Positions 1 through 6,274 are shown, counted from the first letter of the stretch. The stretch is 9,874 nucleotides of DNA from Sneathiella sp. (GCA_016765515.1 JAESPT010000207.1:1-9874); one strand, 5' to 3'. Notes: a model not told the origin generated them from the letters alone. A program made the numbers and translations.

Positions 1-1040
1 CGGCAGTAACACTGACGATGCCTGATGGACCTGTATACGTATCCACTGACGAGGGCTGGAATTGGGTTGAAGGACCAGACGATGTCTGGACCATGGCTCT
101 GGTTGATGGTGCGGACAACTACGGTACGTTGACCTTTGATGCGAGTGATCCTGACGCTGTGAAGGTGTCTCTGGATATTCCTGACGGTGTCACAATTTAC
201 GATCCGATGAATGACGGGGATGTTGCCTCCATTGTCTTTGGCTATTCAGCGATTGTTGAAGGGTCTGAAGATGCGACCGTGACTATTAATGTGAACGGTA
301 CGAATGACGGTCCTGTCGCCGGAGACGATATTGTCATCACCAATGTTCTGGGCGATATCTTCGTGCCGGAATATGCGATGCTGGCAAATGACACAGACAT
401 TGATGATGATGACGATGTTCTCTTTATCGAAAGTGTCAGCCAGGTGGACAATGAGGTGGAACTCGGCGTTGATTACGTTCGCTACGACGTGACAGGGGAT
501 GGATCCTACGAATATGACGTCAGTGACGGGTCGGCGACGGATACAGCTGAAGTTTCTGTTTCCTATACAGAGGGACGGGAGCTGAACTATCTTAAAGTCC
601 TTGATGAAGATGAAAATGAAGTTGACGCTGGATATAATGAAATCTTTATTGGCGGCGAGGAAGCAGACACTATTGATGGCGGCGGCGGTGATGACACCAT
701 TATCGGCGGCGGCGGTAATGACCTCATAAACATTGAGGAAGGTGCAGATACCCTTCATTATATGGACGTCGGTGACGGTGAAGATAATATTTTCGGCTTT
801 GACGAAGCGGAAGATGTCATCAATCTGGATGCTTTGTTCGATGAGCTGGGTGTAGGTACTCCTGATGAACGCGCCGCGATGATTAATCTGGATGTATCCG
901 GCGGTGATACTGTAATTACGATTGATGGACAGGATGATTTCTCAATCACACTGAAAAATGTCAATGATCTTGGTACTCATGACGGTCTTACCGCTGCAGA
1001 GGCGGCTCTGAAAGGGATCGTGGTCAGCGACGAAAGCTAG
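1..1040 (+). CDS. C-terminal part of a large RTX/VCBS-type calcium-binding protein secreted by type I secretion (5' end outside window)
   Basis: The reading frame is already open at base 3, so the gene starts upstream and about 345 residues are visible. The first ~100 residues look like a VCBS-type beta domain, ending in a 'VNGTNDGPVAGDD' linker typical of tandem VCBS/cadherin-like repeats. A second such unit follows, with 'AMLANDTDIDDDDDV'. Near residues 220-250 are glycine/aspartate nonapeptides of the RTX type (GGGGDDTII, GGGGNDLIN), which in this family form Ca2+-binding beta-rolls. The last ~100 residues (ADTLHYMDVGDGEDNI, FDEAEDVINLDALF) match the C-terminal target region of proteins exported by an ABC/MFP/TolC type I machine. 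The chain is extremely acidic with almost no cysteine. By family, this is a giant surface adhesin or exoprotein acting outside the cell; which activity it has cannot be told because the N-terminal part is missing. A hairpin and terminator follow the stop codon. A HlyC-like gene converges from the other side. Confidence 0.88.
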   Translation, partial: AVTLTMPDGPVYVSTDEGWNWVEGPDDVWTMALVDGADNYGTLTFDASDPDAVKVSLDIPDGVTIYDPMNDGDVASIVFGYSAIVEGSEDATVTINVNGTNDGPVAGDDIVITNVLGDIFVPEYAMLANDTDIDDDDDVLFIESVSQVDNEVELGVDYVRYDVTGDGSYEYDVSDGSATDTAEVSVSYTEGRELNYLKVLDEDENEVDAGYNEIFIGGEEADTIDGGGGDDTIIGGGGNDLINIEEGADTLHYMDVGDGEDNIFGFDEAEDVINLDALFDELGVGTPDERAAMINLDVSGGDTVITIDGQDDFSITLKNVNDLGTHDGLTAAEAALKGIVVSDES

Positions 1041-1051
1041 GATTATAAATT

Positions 1052-1073
1052 TCCGGGTGGTTCGCCATCCGGA
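1052..1073 (+). other. UUCG-tetraloop hairpin just after the RTX gene
   Basis: Eleven bases after the stop codon there is a nine-pair stem (TCCGGGTGG / CCATCCGGA, one G-U pair) closed by a TTCG loop. G-UUCG-C type loops are very stable in RNA. No T-run follows directly, so this is not itself a terminator. It sits 5 bases before the intrinsic terminator and probably stabilises the mRNA 3' end or helps termination. The structure is seen in the sequence; the role is inferred. Confidence 0.6.
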
Positions 1074-1078
1074 CACGG

Positions 1079-1109
1079 AAAAGCCCGGTCGAAACGCCGG
1101 GCTTTTTTT
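1079..1109 (+). terminator. Rho-independent terminator of the RTX gene, possibly bidirectional
   Basis: The stem AAGCCCGG / CCGGGCTT spans an eight-base loop and is followed by seven Ts on the + strand. Four As lie on its left side, so the - strand reading also ends in a T-run (TTTT). The hairpin can therefore also terminate the converging HlyC-like gene, whose stop codon is 50 bases away. Confidence 0.9.
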
Positions 1110-1158
1110 ATGTTCGTTTTTGCTGTTGAATAAGCAGGAAGATTTTAGGGGGAGGCAA

Positions 1159-1605
1159 TTATCGAATAATTACTGTTTTTGCCGATAATCCAGATTTTCC
1201 CTGGTGAAACCGCCGGGCATAAACTTTAAAGCCGGGGTGATACTTTTTAATGAATTGTACCATTGCTTTTAAGTGTGAAGTTTCCTGGGCGTGAATTATG
1301 AAGAGAAGAATATTCTCCCCTTGTGAGCAGTCTGCAAAGGAAGGCCTTACTTTTCCAGAAGTATAATTTATGCCGGTTTCTTCATTACATAACCCCCAGC
1401 AGGCGACACCCACATATCCTTTGTCATCCTTTGCCAATATATAGTGGTTTCTTTTAATGGCCCCTTTTACGGTGCTAACCAACTCATGAGCCGGCCAGGT
1501 AGAGAACGGTTCTTGCAAATGCAGCAGATCTAGCGCAATTCCCACTGCCTTTATCGGCGGAGAGGGGCGGACGAGCGAAATGTTTCCCAAGGATATAACT
1601 TTCAC
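1159..1605 (-). CDS. Divergent HlyC-like (RTX toxin-activating lysine-acyltransferase family) protein without the usual catalytic residues
   Basis: 148 residues, close to the length of short HlyC-family members. HlyC and CyaC transfer a fatty acyl group from acyl-ACP to lysines of RTX toxins in the cytoplasm before export. Family features visible in order: a 'VG' (21-22) and 'WP' (37-38) with the same spacing as LG...WP in HlyC; AIKRNHYILAKDDKGYVGVACWG (49-71), matching the 'NQYALL...PVAYCSW' strand pair of HlyC; ADC..GEN (91-98), matching 'DW..GDR'; and a C-terminal KKYHPGFKVYARRF segment (120-133). In an ungapped alignment, HlyC His23 falls on Phe34 and HlyC Asp92 on Ile103, so both catalytic residues seem lost; His29 and His105 lie nearby. 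It may be inactive, a binding protein, or use a shifted active site. The start is GTG with no clear ribosome binding site; GTG at codon 21 is an alternative. It converges on the RTX gene and may act on it. Family assignment is by eye only. Confidence 0.6.
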   Translation of the reverse strand: MKVISLGNISLVRPSPPIKAVGIALDLLHLQEPFSTWPAHELVSTVKGAIKRNHYILAKDDKGYVGVACWGLCNEETGINYTSGKVRPSFADCSQGENILLFIIHAQETSHLKAMVQFIKKYHPGFKVYARRFHQGKSGLSAKTVIIR

Positions 1606-1659
1606 AGTTTAATTATTTTATTGCCTCATTAGCAGGCGGGGCTTTAATTTTTAATGAAA

Positions 1660-1687
1660 TTGAGCTGGTTAGTGGTATAGAGATAAT
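1660..1687 (+). promoter_or_regulatory. Candidate sigma70-type promoter for the DUF6460-like gene
   Basis: TTGAGC (1660-1665) and GATAAT (1682-1687) are 16 bases apart, matching 4/6 and 5/6 of the consensus. They lie in the 136-base AT-rich region between two divergent genes, about 55 bases ahead of the + strand start. The match could be chance in AT-rich DNA. Confidence 0.4.
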
Positions 1688-1741
1688 TATATGATTGAAG
1701 AAGTTTTGTTGTTTGTGTTGTTTAAAAAATAGGCGGATGTA

Positions 1742-2026
1742 ATGCCGAAAAATGTCGGGTCCCTCATCGTAAAATTGATAATCGGTTCTTTTCTTGTCGG
1801 ATGGGCCTTAACATTTTTTGATATTACGCCTCTTGATCTATTAAAGGATTTAACGGGCACAATCGGGCAAATTTATTCAACAGCCCTTTCCACCGTGCGT
1901 TGGGCCGCTGACTATATCCTTCTGGGGGCTGTCATTGTTCTGCCAATTTGGGGAATTGTCGCGGCGCTGAATTTTCTTCAGGCAAAAAATAGAAGAAAGT
2001 CCAAATCTTCAGAAAAACAGGACTGA
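1742..2026 (+). CDS. Small two-helix inner-membrane protein, DUF6460-like
   Basis: 94 residues. The N-terminal segment (about 5-26, VGSLIVKLIIGSFLVGWALTF) and a second segment (about 57-79, with YILLGAVIVLPIWGIV) are hydrophobic helices. They are separated by an amphipathic stretch (27-56) and followed by a lysine/arginine-rich tail (80-94). The pattern 'FLVGWALTFFDITPLDLL ... ILLGAVIVLPIW' resembles the DUF6460 family of alphaproteobacterial small membrane proteins as I remember it. No function is known to me for that family. The basic tail suggests both ends are cytoplasmic. The start is supported by AGGCGG five bases before the ATG. The stop lies 5 bases from the stop of the converging DksA-like gene. 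Confidence 0.75.
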   Translation: MPKNVGSLIVKLIIGSFLVGWALTFFDITPLDLLKDLTGTIGQIYSTALSTVRWAADYILLGAVIVLPIWGIVAALNFLQAKNRRKSKSSEKQD

Positions 2027-2031
2027 GGTTT

Positions 2032-2361
2032 TCAAAGAGAGGCGCAGCCAATACAGAGCGGCGTGCTCGGGTCAACATTGAGACGTTTCTCCGCGATTTC
2101 CTCGTCGCAATTGACACAATAACCGTAATCCCCGCTTTCTACCCTAATCAGCGCAGCGTCTATCCGGCTCAACTCGTTTTTACGGCGTCGTGCCGTTTCT
2201 TGTGCAAGAGCCTGCCCTTGCAAGGCGTCCATTCGAGAGAGTCTGCCCACGCGTGACTGGTCCAGTTCAACCGGTTTTTCATCCTCTTCACAGGATTTCA
2301 TGATTGCTTGCAGTTCAATTTTTCTATTCAGAAGAAGCGTCTTTGCGTTTGCCATAGTCAT
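2032..2361 (-). CDS. TraR/DksA family C4 zinc-finger protein
   Basis: 109 residues: an N-terminal helical region (about 1-73) rich in charged residues, then a C-terminal zinc finger with Cys82, Cys85, Cys103 and Cys106 in 'YGYCVNCDEEI' and 'PLCIGC'. This is the TraR/DksA layout. DksA binds the RNA polymerase secondary channel and, with ppGpp, changes promoter choice; short relatives like this one share the finger but have a reduced coiled coil. The conserved 'VGRLSRMDALQ' stretch (38-48) sits where DksA has its coiled-coil tip. Whether this protein acts on RNA polymerase is inferred. Codons 1 and 3 are both ATG; a GGGG lies 10-13 bases before the first, so the start is uncertain by two codons. 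The 3' end nearly abuts the converging membrane-protein gene. Confidence 0.88.
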   Translation of the reverse strand: MTMANAKTLLLNRKIELQAIMKSCEEDEKPVELDQSRVGRLSRMDALQGQALAQETARRRKNELSRIDAALIRVESGDYGYCVNCDEEIAEKRLNVDPSTPLCIGCASL

Positions 2362-2385
2362 GATCGCGGCCCCATATTTTGCCTT

Positions 2386-2414
2386 ATGATACGAACAAAT
2401 GGGATTGGGCGCAA
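2386..2414 (-). promoter_or_regulatory. Weak candidate promoter for the DksA-like gene
   Basis: On the - strand, TTGCGC (2409-2414) and TATCAT (2386-2391) are separated by 17 bases. The -10 matches 5/6 and the -35 only 3/6. It lies in the 50 bases between the korB terminator and the DksA-like start, the only place for a dedicated promoter if that terminator is efficient. Confidence 0.3.
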
Positions 2415-2445
2415 AAAAAAGGCCAGCGACAATATTCGCTGACCT
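2413..2445 (-). terminator. Rho-independent terminator of korAB
   Basis: Read on the - strand, AGGTCAGCGA and TCGCTGGCCT form a ten-pair stem (one G-U pair) with a six-base loop, followed by an uninterrupted T-run of about seven to eight bases. It begins 27 bases after the korB stop codon. It separates korAB from the downstream DksA-like gene. Confidence 0.93.
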
Positions 2446-2472
2446 CTTTGAAAAATATTATCAGAAGAAAAT

Positions 2473-3492
2473 CTAGACTTCCCAAGTATGGCCTTTTCTC
2501 AAAAGAGCATCCAGTGACGGGGATATTGCTTTTTCTTTTTCTTCACTGATTTGATTGTCGACGCTTGTTTCGTATGTTGGCGAAGGGTCACAATAGAGAA
2601 CGCCAAACGCCGTTGGTAATTCATCCCCGCCCATTTCGGCGAGCATTGTTGCCAACGATTTGTTCTTCTCGTCATGCACAAGAATATCGGCTTGCGTAAT
2701 ACCGTTTTCACCGAGGGTGACAACGTCGAGCGTCAGCGACATTGGGTCGAGGCGTATCCCTTTATTCCCCTCAGCACCGAAAAGAAGCGGCTGACCATGT
2801 TCTACATGAATTTGCTTTTCGGACGCGACGTCTCTTGCCAGGACATCATCAAAAACGGCATCATTGTAAACAATACAATTTTGCAGAATTTCGATCATAG
2901 ACGTTCCTTTATGCTCATGAGCCCGTCTCAGAATATCTGTCAGCTTTTTCTGAGTATCATAACCACGGGCGGCAAAGCGGGCGCCAGCTCCCAGGGAAAA
3001 CACAAGGGGTTTTAAAGGACTGTCAACGGACCCTGTCGGAGACGATGGTGTTTTTAACCCGGTTCCGGATGTAGGGGAATATTGGCCTTTTGTCAGCCCG
3101 TAAATCTCATTGTTACAGAGCAAGATTTGCAAATCCACATTTCGGCGCAGAAGGTGCAGCATATGGTTGCCGCCAATGCTAAATCCATCGCCATCCCCGG
3201 TGACCATCCAAACATCCAACTCGGGATTGGTCATTTTTATTCCCGTGGCAAAGGCCGGAGCCCGCCCGTGAATAGTATGAAAACCGTAAGTGGACATGTA
3301 ATATGGAAATCGGGAAGAGCAGCCAATGCCAGACACGAAAACATAGTTTTCTTTGGGAACATCCAGCTCCGGTAATAACCGTTGCACGGCTTTCAAAATT
3401 GCATAGTCACCACAGCCCGGGCACCAGCGAACTTCTTGATCCGATGCAAAGTCTTTGGGTTTCAGTTTATCTTTGGTGGAAATGACATTCAT
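2473..3492 (-). CDS. korB: 2-oxoglutarate (2-oxoacid):ferredoxin oxidoreductase, beta subunit
   Basis: 339 residues. It is the thiamine-diphosphate and iron-sulfur subunit of a CoA-dependent 2-oxoacid oxidoreductase, which converts 2-oxoglutarate + CoA to succinyl-CoA + CO2 and passes electrons to ferredoxin. Visible: CPGCGD (Cys24, Cys27), GIGCSSR (Cys58) and NCIVYND (Cys206), the four cysteines expected to hold a [4Fe-4S] cluster. The ThDP/Mg2+ motif is GDGDG (99-103) with NNEIYGLTKGQ (127-137). An upstream in-frame ATG at 3510 would overlap korA. The ATG at 3492 is preferred because GGAG stands exactly seven bases before it. The korA stop and this start are one base apart, so translation is probably coupled. 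The ~339-residue length fits the KorB type seen in aerobic bacteria rather than the shorter archaeal PorB. No ferredoxin-like delta subunit is present; a ferredoxin must come from elsewhere. The exact substrate is inferred from family resemblance. Confidence 0.93.
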   Translation of the reverse strand: MNVISTKDKLKPKDFASDQEVRWCPGCGDYAILKAVQRLLPELDVPKENYVFVSGIGCSSRFPYYMSTYGFHTIHGRAPAFATGIKMTNPELDVWMVTGDGDGFSIGGNHMLHLLRRNVDLQILLCNNEIYGLTKGQYSPTSGTGLKTPSSPTGSVDSPLKPLVFSLGAGARFAARGYDTQKKLTDILRRAHEHKGTSMIEILQNCIVYNDAVFDDVLARDVASEKQIHVEHGQPLLFGAEGNKGIRLDPMSLTLDVVTLGENGITQADILVHDEKNKSLATMLAEMGGDELPTAFGVLYCDPSPTYETSVDNQISEEKEKAISPSLDALLRKGHTWEV

Positions 3493-3493
3493 T

Positions 3494-5371
3494 TCAATTC
3501 TCCAACGCAAAATCGATTGCGTCTTCTATTTCTGCAATCTTGAAAGGCTGGCCTGTAACTTTGTTGATGGGTTTTGCATCAATGAGATACTGATCTCTCA
3601 ACACTGTTTTAAGCTGACCATCATTCATCTCCGGGACGATGACTCTGTCATATCCTTTGAGAAGATCGCCCAAATTAGCCGGCATTGGCCACAAATGCCG
3701 CAAATGGATGTGGGCAATATCCTGTCCGTCTCTTCTTTTGTTGGTCACGGCCTGACTAATAGGACCATAAGTGGAGCCCCAGCCAACAACAGCCAGTTTT
3801 CCCTTAGCGTTACCTTGCTCCGGAACCTGGTCTGGAATGTCCTTGGAGATACCAATGATTTTATTGCGCCGTATATCCGTCATGGCCTGATGGTTGGCTG
3901 GCTCATAGGAAATATTTCCGGTGCCTTCTTCCTTCTCGATACCGCCAATCCTGTGTTCCAAACCGGGGGTGCCGGGCGTGGCCCAAGGGCGTGCTAAAGT
4001 TTCAGGATTACGACTGTACGGCTCGAACCCCTCAGGGTCTGTGCGCTTTTCAACAGGAAGGGGCTCCATGTCCTGTACTGAGGGAATAAGCCATGGCTCT
4101 GCCGCATTAGCGATATAGCCATCCGTCAGCAACATGACCGGTGTCATATATTTCGTTGCCAGGCGGCAGGCTTCTATCGCCACATCAAAGCAATCGCCAG
4201 GGCCATGCGCAGCAAGGACAACCAGGGGCGCGTCTCCATTGCGACCATAGATAGCCTGATAGAGATCCGACTGTTCTGTTTTTGTCGGAAGTCCCGTTGA
4301 CGGACCTGCGCGCTGTGAGTTCACGATAATAAGCGGCAATTCAGTGATAATAGCGAGCCCCATGGCCTCGCCTTTCAAGGCAATACCGGGGCCAGATGAG
4401 GATGTGATTCCCAACGAGCCCGCGAAGGAGGCGCCAATTGCAGAACAGATGGCGGCGATTTCGTCTTCCGCTTGAAAAGTCTTCACACCAAACTGTTTCA
4501 AATTGGCAAGTGTGTGGAGGATCGGTGACGCTGGTGTGATCGGGTAGGAACCAAAAAAGATATCAAGGCCAGCCAACTCAGAGCCAGCGACAAGACCCCA
4601 TGCAAGGGATTCTGCGCCCATCACCGTTCTGTAGAGGCCTTTTGGCATCGTGGCCGCTTCAATGGAAAACAAACCAACGGTATCTGATAATTCTGCTGCT
4701 TCACCATAGACGTGCCCAGCATTCAAGGCCGCAATGTTTGCGTCAGCAATCTCGGGTCGTTTGGCGAATTTTGCTTTCAGCCAATTCGTCGTTTCGGACC
4801 GGTCCCGACCATAGATCCAATAGACAAGCCCCAAGATCCAAAAGTTTTTACAGCGTAAGCCGTCTTTTTGGCTTAGACCAAATTCCTTAACGGATTCCAG
4901 AACATGTCTTGAAATATCAATTTCAAGAAGTTTGTAGGATCCAAGAGAATCGTCTTCCAGGGGATTTGCTTCATATCCTGCTTTTTTGAGATTGCGGGCC
5001 GTGAACGCACCTTTATCGACGATAACTGTGCCGCCTTTTCGCAGCCTTGCAATGTTGACTATCAGAGCAGCAGGGTTCAAGGCGACAAGAACGTGAGGGT
5101 CGTCACCGTGCGTGGCTATATGCTGTGATCCAAAATTAATTTGGAAAGCTGAAACGCCAAAGGTAGTCCCGATAGGGGCCCGGATTTCGGCAGGAAAATC
5201 AGGGAAAGTCGCTAAATCATTTCCCGCCAAGGCGGTCGTATCTGTAAAGCGGCTACCTGTGATCTGAATACCGTCACCTGAGTCGCCGGCGAAACGGATA
5301 ACGACGGAGGGTACGGCCAGCCTGTCGGCGGCGGCGCTGCCCATCTTCATATTTAGTTCGTTCAACTTCAC
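3494..5371 (-). CDS. korA: 2-oxoglutarate (2-oxoacid):ferredoxin oxidoreductase, fused gamma-alpha subunit
   Basis: 625 residues, the normal length of the fused gamma-alpha type. The gamma domain (about 22-215) begins VVIRFAGDSGDGIQITG and contains FPDFPAEIRAPIGTTFGVS, the region that contacts CoA in this family. The alpha (pyrimidine-binding) domain starts near 245, with YPITPASPI (276-284), AEDEIAA (301-307), SSSGPG (324-329) and NSQRAGPSTGLPTKTEQSD (351-369), all typical of KorA. A transketolase-C-like domain (about 525-582) ends in VIVPEMNDGQL. It pairs with korB immediately downstream. In aerobic or facultative bacteria KorAB can stand in for lipoate-dependent 2-oxoglutarate dehydrogenase; in autotrophs it runs in reverse. 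The start is GTG, chosen because AGGA lies eight bases ahead; ATG at codon 8 has no such site. A 283-base upstream region with palindromes suggests regulated expression. Confidence 0.94.
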   Translation of the reverse strand: MKLNELNMKMGSAAADRLAVPSVVIRFAGDSGDGIQITGSRFTDTTALAGNDLATFPDFPAEIRAPIGTTFGVSAFQINFGSQHIATHGDDPHVLVALNPAALIVNIARLRKGGTVIVDKGAFTARNLKKAGYEANPLEDDSLGSYKLLEIDISRHVLESVKEFGLSQKDGLRCKNFWILGLVYWIYGRDRSETTNWLKAKFAKRPEIADANIAALNAGHVYGEAAELSDTVGLFSIEAATMPKGLYRTVMGAESLAWGLVAGSELAGLDIFFGSYPITPASPILHTLANLKQFGVKTFQAEDEIAAICSAIGASFAGSLGITSSSGPGIALKGEAMGLAIITELPLIIVNSQRAGPSTGLPTKTEQSDLYQAIYGRNGDAPLVVLAAHGPGDCFDVAIEACRLATKYMTPVMLLTDGYIANAAEPWLIPSVQDMEPLPVEKRTDPEGFEPYSRNPETLARPWATPGTPGLEHRIGGIEKEEGTGNISYEPANHQAMTDIRRNKIIGISKDIPDQVPEQGNAKGKLAVVGWGSTYGPISQAVTNKRRDGQDIAHIHLRHLWPMPANLGDLLKGYDRVIVPEMNDGQLKTVLRDQYLIDAKPINKVTGQPFKIAEIEDAIDFALEN

Positions 5372-5417
5372 TACTCGCTTCCTATCAGATAATCTTTAGC
5401 TCAAACTGATATACTGT

Positions 5418-5434
5418 GAAAATTCTCAATTTTC
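5418..5434. repeat. 7-3-7 inverted repeat ahead of korA
   Basis: GAAAATT-CTC-AATTTTC is a perfect inverted repeat 47 bases upstream of the korA start. No T-run follows on the - strand, so it is not a terminator. It could be a protein-binding site or a hairpin in the 5' leader. Because it is AT-rich, chance occurrence is possible. Confidence 0.4.
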
Positions 5435-5511
5435 GTTTCTGGATGAGCTTGACTTGCAATCAACAACTATCTGACCTGTTACACAGTGTTTTACTGGATG
5501 TCACACACATA

Positions 5512-5540
5512 AATATGCGACTTTCGGCAAACGGTTTCAA
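5512..5540 (-). promoter_or_regulatory. Candidate promoter of korAB
   Basis: On the - strand, TTGAAA (5535-5540) is 17 bases from CATATT (5512-5517), matching 5/6 and 4/6 of the sigma70 consensus. Transcription would start near 5505, giving a leader of about 130 bases. The 22-bp palindrome would then be centred about 64 bases upstream of the start, a common place for an activator to bind. The rest of the 5372-5654 non-coding region holds only the two palindromes and otherwise AT-rich sequence. Confidence 0.4.
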
Positions 5541-5558
5541 TCCTTAAATCAAAATCAT

Positions 5559-5580
5559 TGTCGCATGTGCACATGCGACA
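5559..5580. promoter_or_regulatory. Perfect 22-bp palindrome, likely operator upstream of korAB
   Basis: The half-site TGTCGCATGTG is followed directly by its exact reverse complement, with no spacer and no mismatch. The symmetry stops at both ends. It lies 75 bases past the end of the TetR-type gene and about 190 bases before korA. No T-run follows on either strand, so a terminator is unlikely. The length and perfect dyad suit a homodimeric regulator such as the neighbouring TetR protein, but the binder is unknown. Partial copies of its right arm, ATGCGAC (5515-5521) and CATGCAAC (5591-5598), lie nearby. Confidence 0.7.
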
Positions 5581-5654
5581 TCGAAATTCTCATGCAACTA
5601 TATTTTATAAATTTAAGTTGTAAATAGAAAAGTTACACAAAATTTTAGTGTGAA

Positions 5655-6260
5655 TTATGATTTATGTGGATCTAGACCTTCTTTCAACAGGCGAACAAAG
5701 AGGGTGCCGATCTGGGCAGGGGTCTGTCCACCTGGGCGGTACCAGCTACTGGACCAGTTTAGTGACCCGAGTAAGCTCAATCTGAGAAGGGTTGGGTCAA
5801 CATCGTCTGGAAGAGGGAGGGCCTCAATTAATTCCATGAAAAGTGCGTCATAACTATCACGACTTTCAATGAGGCGATTTCGCAGCGCCGGCGCCGCTCT
5901 TGATATGTCTGCACAGAGTAGAATGGAGAAGTTGTTGCCGCCAAAAAGCGTATTCATATGGGCGATAGCGGCTTTTTGTAGCTTCTCCCATGGGTCTCCA
6001 ACATCTTCGATAGCCGCCAAAACTGCTTCTGCAATGAGACGTCTACCCTCTTCATAGGTTGCGATTATTAGATCATCTTTTGATGGAAAGTGATAGTACA
6101 TGGACCCTGCGAGCATTCCAGCTTCTCTCGCGATATCACGCATGGAGGTCGCGTCATATCCGCGTTTATTGAAAAGATAGGCTGCCGCCGCCATTAATTC
6201 CTGACGTCTATTGTCGCTTCGATATGGTCCGTCTTCTGATTTGTTCGCCGAATCCGCCAC
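5655..6260 (-). CDS. TetR/AcrR family transcriptional regulator
   Basis: 201 residues. Residues 17-65 form the TetR DNA-binding domain: RRQELMAAAAYLFNKRGYDATSMRDIAREAGMLAGSMYYHFPSKDDLI, with the recognition helix in 'MLAGSMYYHF' (given here in pieces: RRQELMAAAAYLF, TSMRDIAREAG, YYHFPSKDDL). The C-terminal half has 'LNWSSSWYRPGG' (about 168-179) and 'FVRLLKEGL'. I associate this ending with the KstR2/acyl-CoA-sensing type of TetR regulators, so an acyl-CoA or similar ligand is possible, though this is inference. The start is GTG, supported by AGGG seven bases upstream. It is encoded on the same strand as korAB, which starts 283 bases after its stop, so korAB is the natural target. An inverted repeat at its own promoter suggests autoregulation. 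There is no clear terminator after the gene, so some readthrough into korA is possible. Confidence 0.92.
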   Translation of the reverse strand: MADSANKSEDGPYRSDNRRQELMAAAAYLFNKRGYDATSMRDIAREAGMLAGSMYYHFPSKDDLIIATYEEGRRLIAEAVLAAIEDVGDPWEKLQKAAIAHMNTLFGGNNFSILLCADISRAAPALRNRLIESRDSYDALFMELIEALPLPDDVDPTLLRLSLLGSLNWSSSWYRPGGQTPAQIGTLFVRLLKEGLDPHKS

Positions 6261-6274
6261 AAATTTTCCCTAAC

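Noticed and set aside
661..735. Tandem GGCGGCGGCGG tracts as a possible DNA repeat
   Set aside because: They encode the RTX glycine/aspartate nonapeptides and need no separate explanation.
246..758. 170-codon open frame on the - strand inside the RTX gene
   Set aside because: It lies opposite a strongly supported RTX coding frame whose acidic, repeat-like codons create open antisense frames; the translated product has no recognisable domain.
1998..2024. Possible terminator for the DksA-like gene (AGTCC / GGACT stem on the - strand, T-rich region after)
   Set aside because: The stem is only five pairs with a seventeen-base loop, too weak to call.
3493..3510. Upstream ATG for korB that would add six residues
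   Set aside because: It would sit inside korA and has no ribosome binding site; GGAG is ideally spaced for the ATG at 3492.
3455..3997. 180-codon + strand open frame across the korA/korB junction
   Set aside because: It lies antisense to well-supported korA and korB frames and has no family resemblance or ribosome binding site.
5637..5654. Possible terminator just after the TetR gene (CACAC...GTGTAA region)
   Set aside because: The arms pair only with a bulge and leave no real loop; the following T-run is short.
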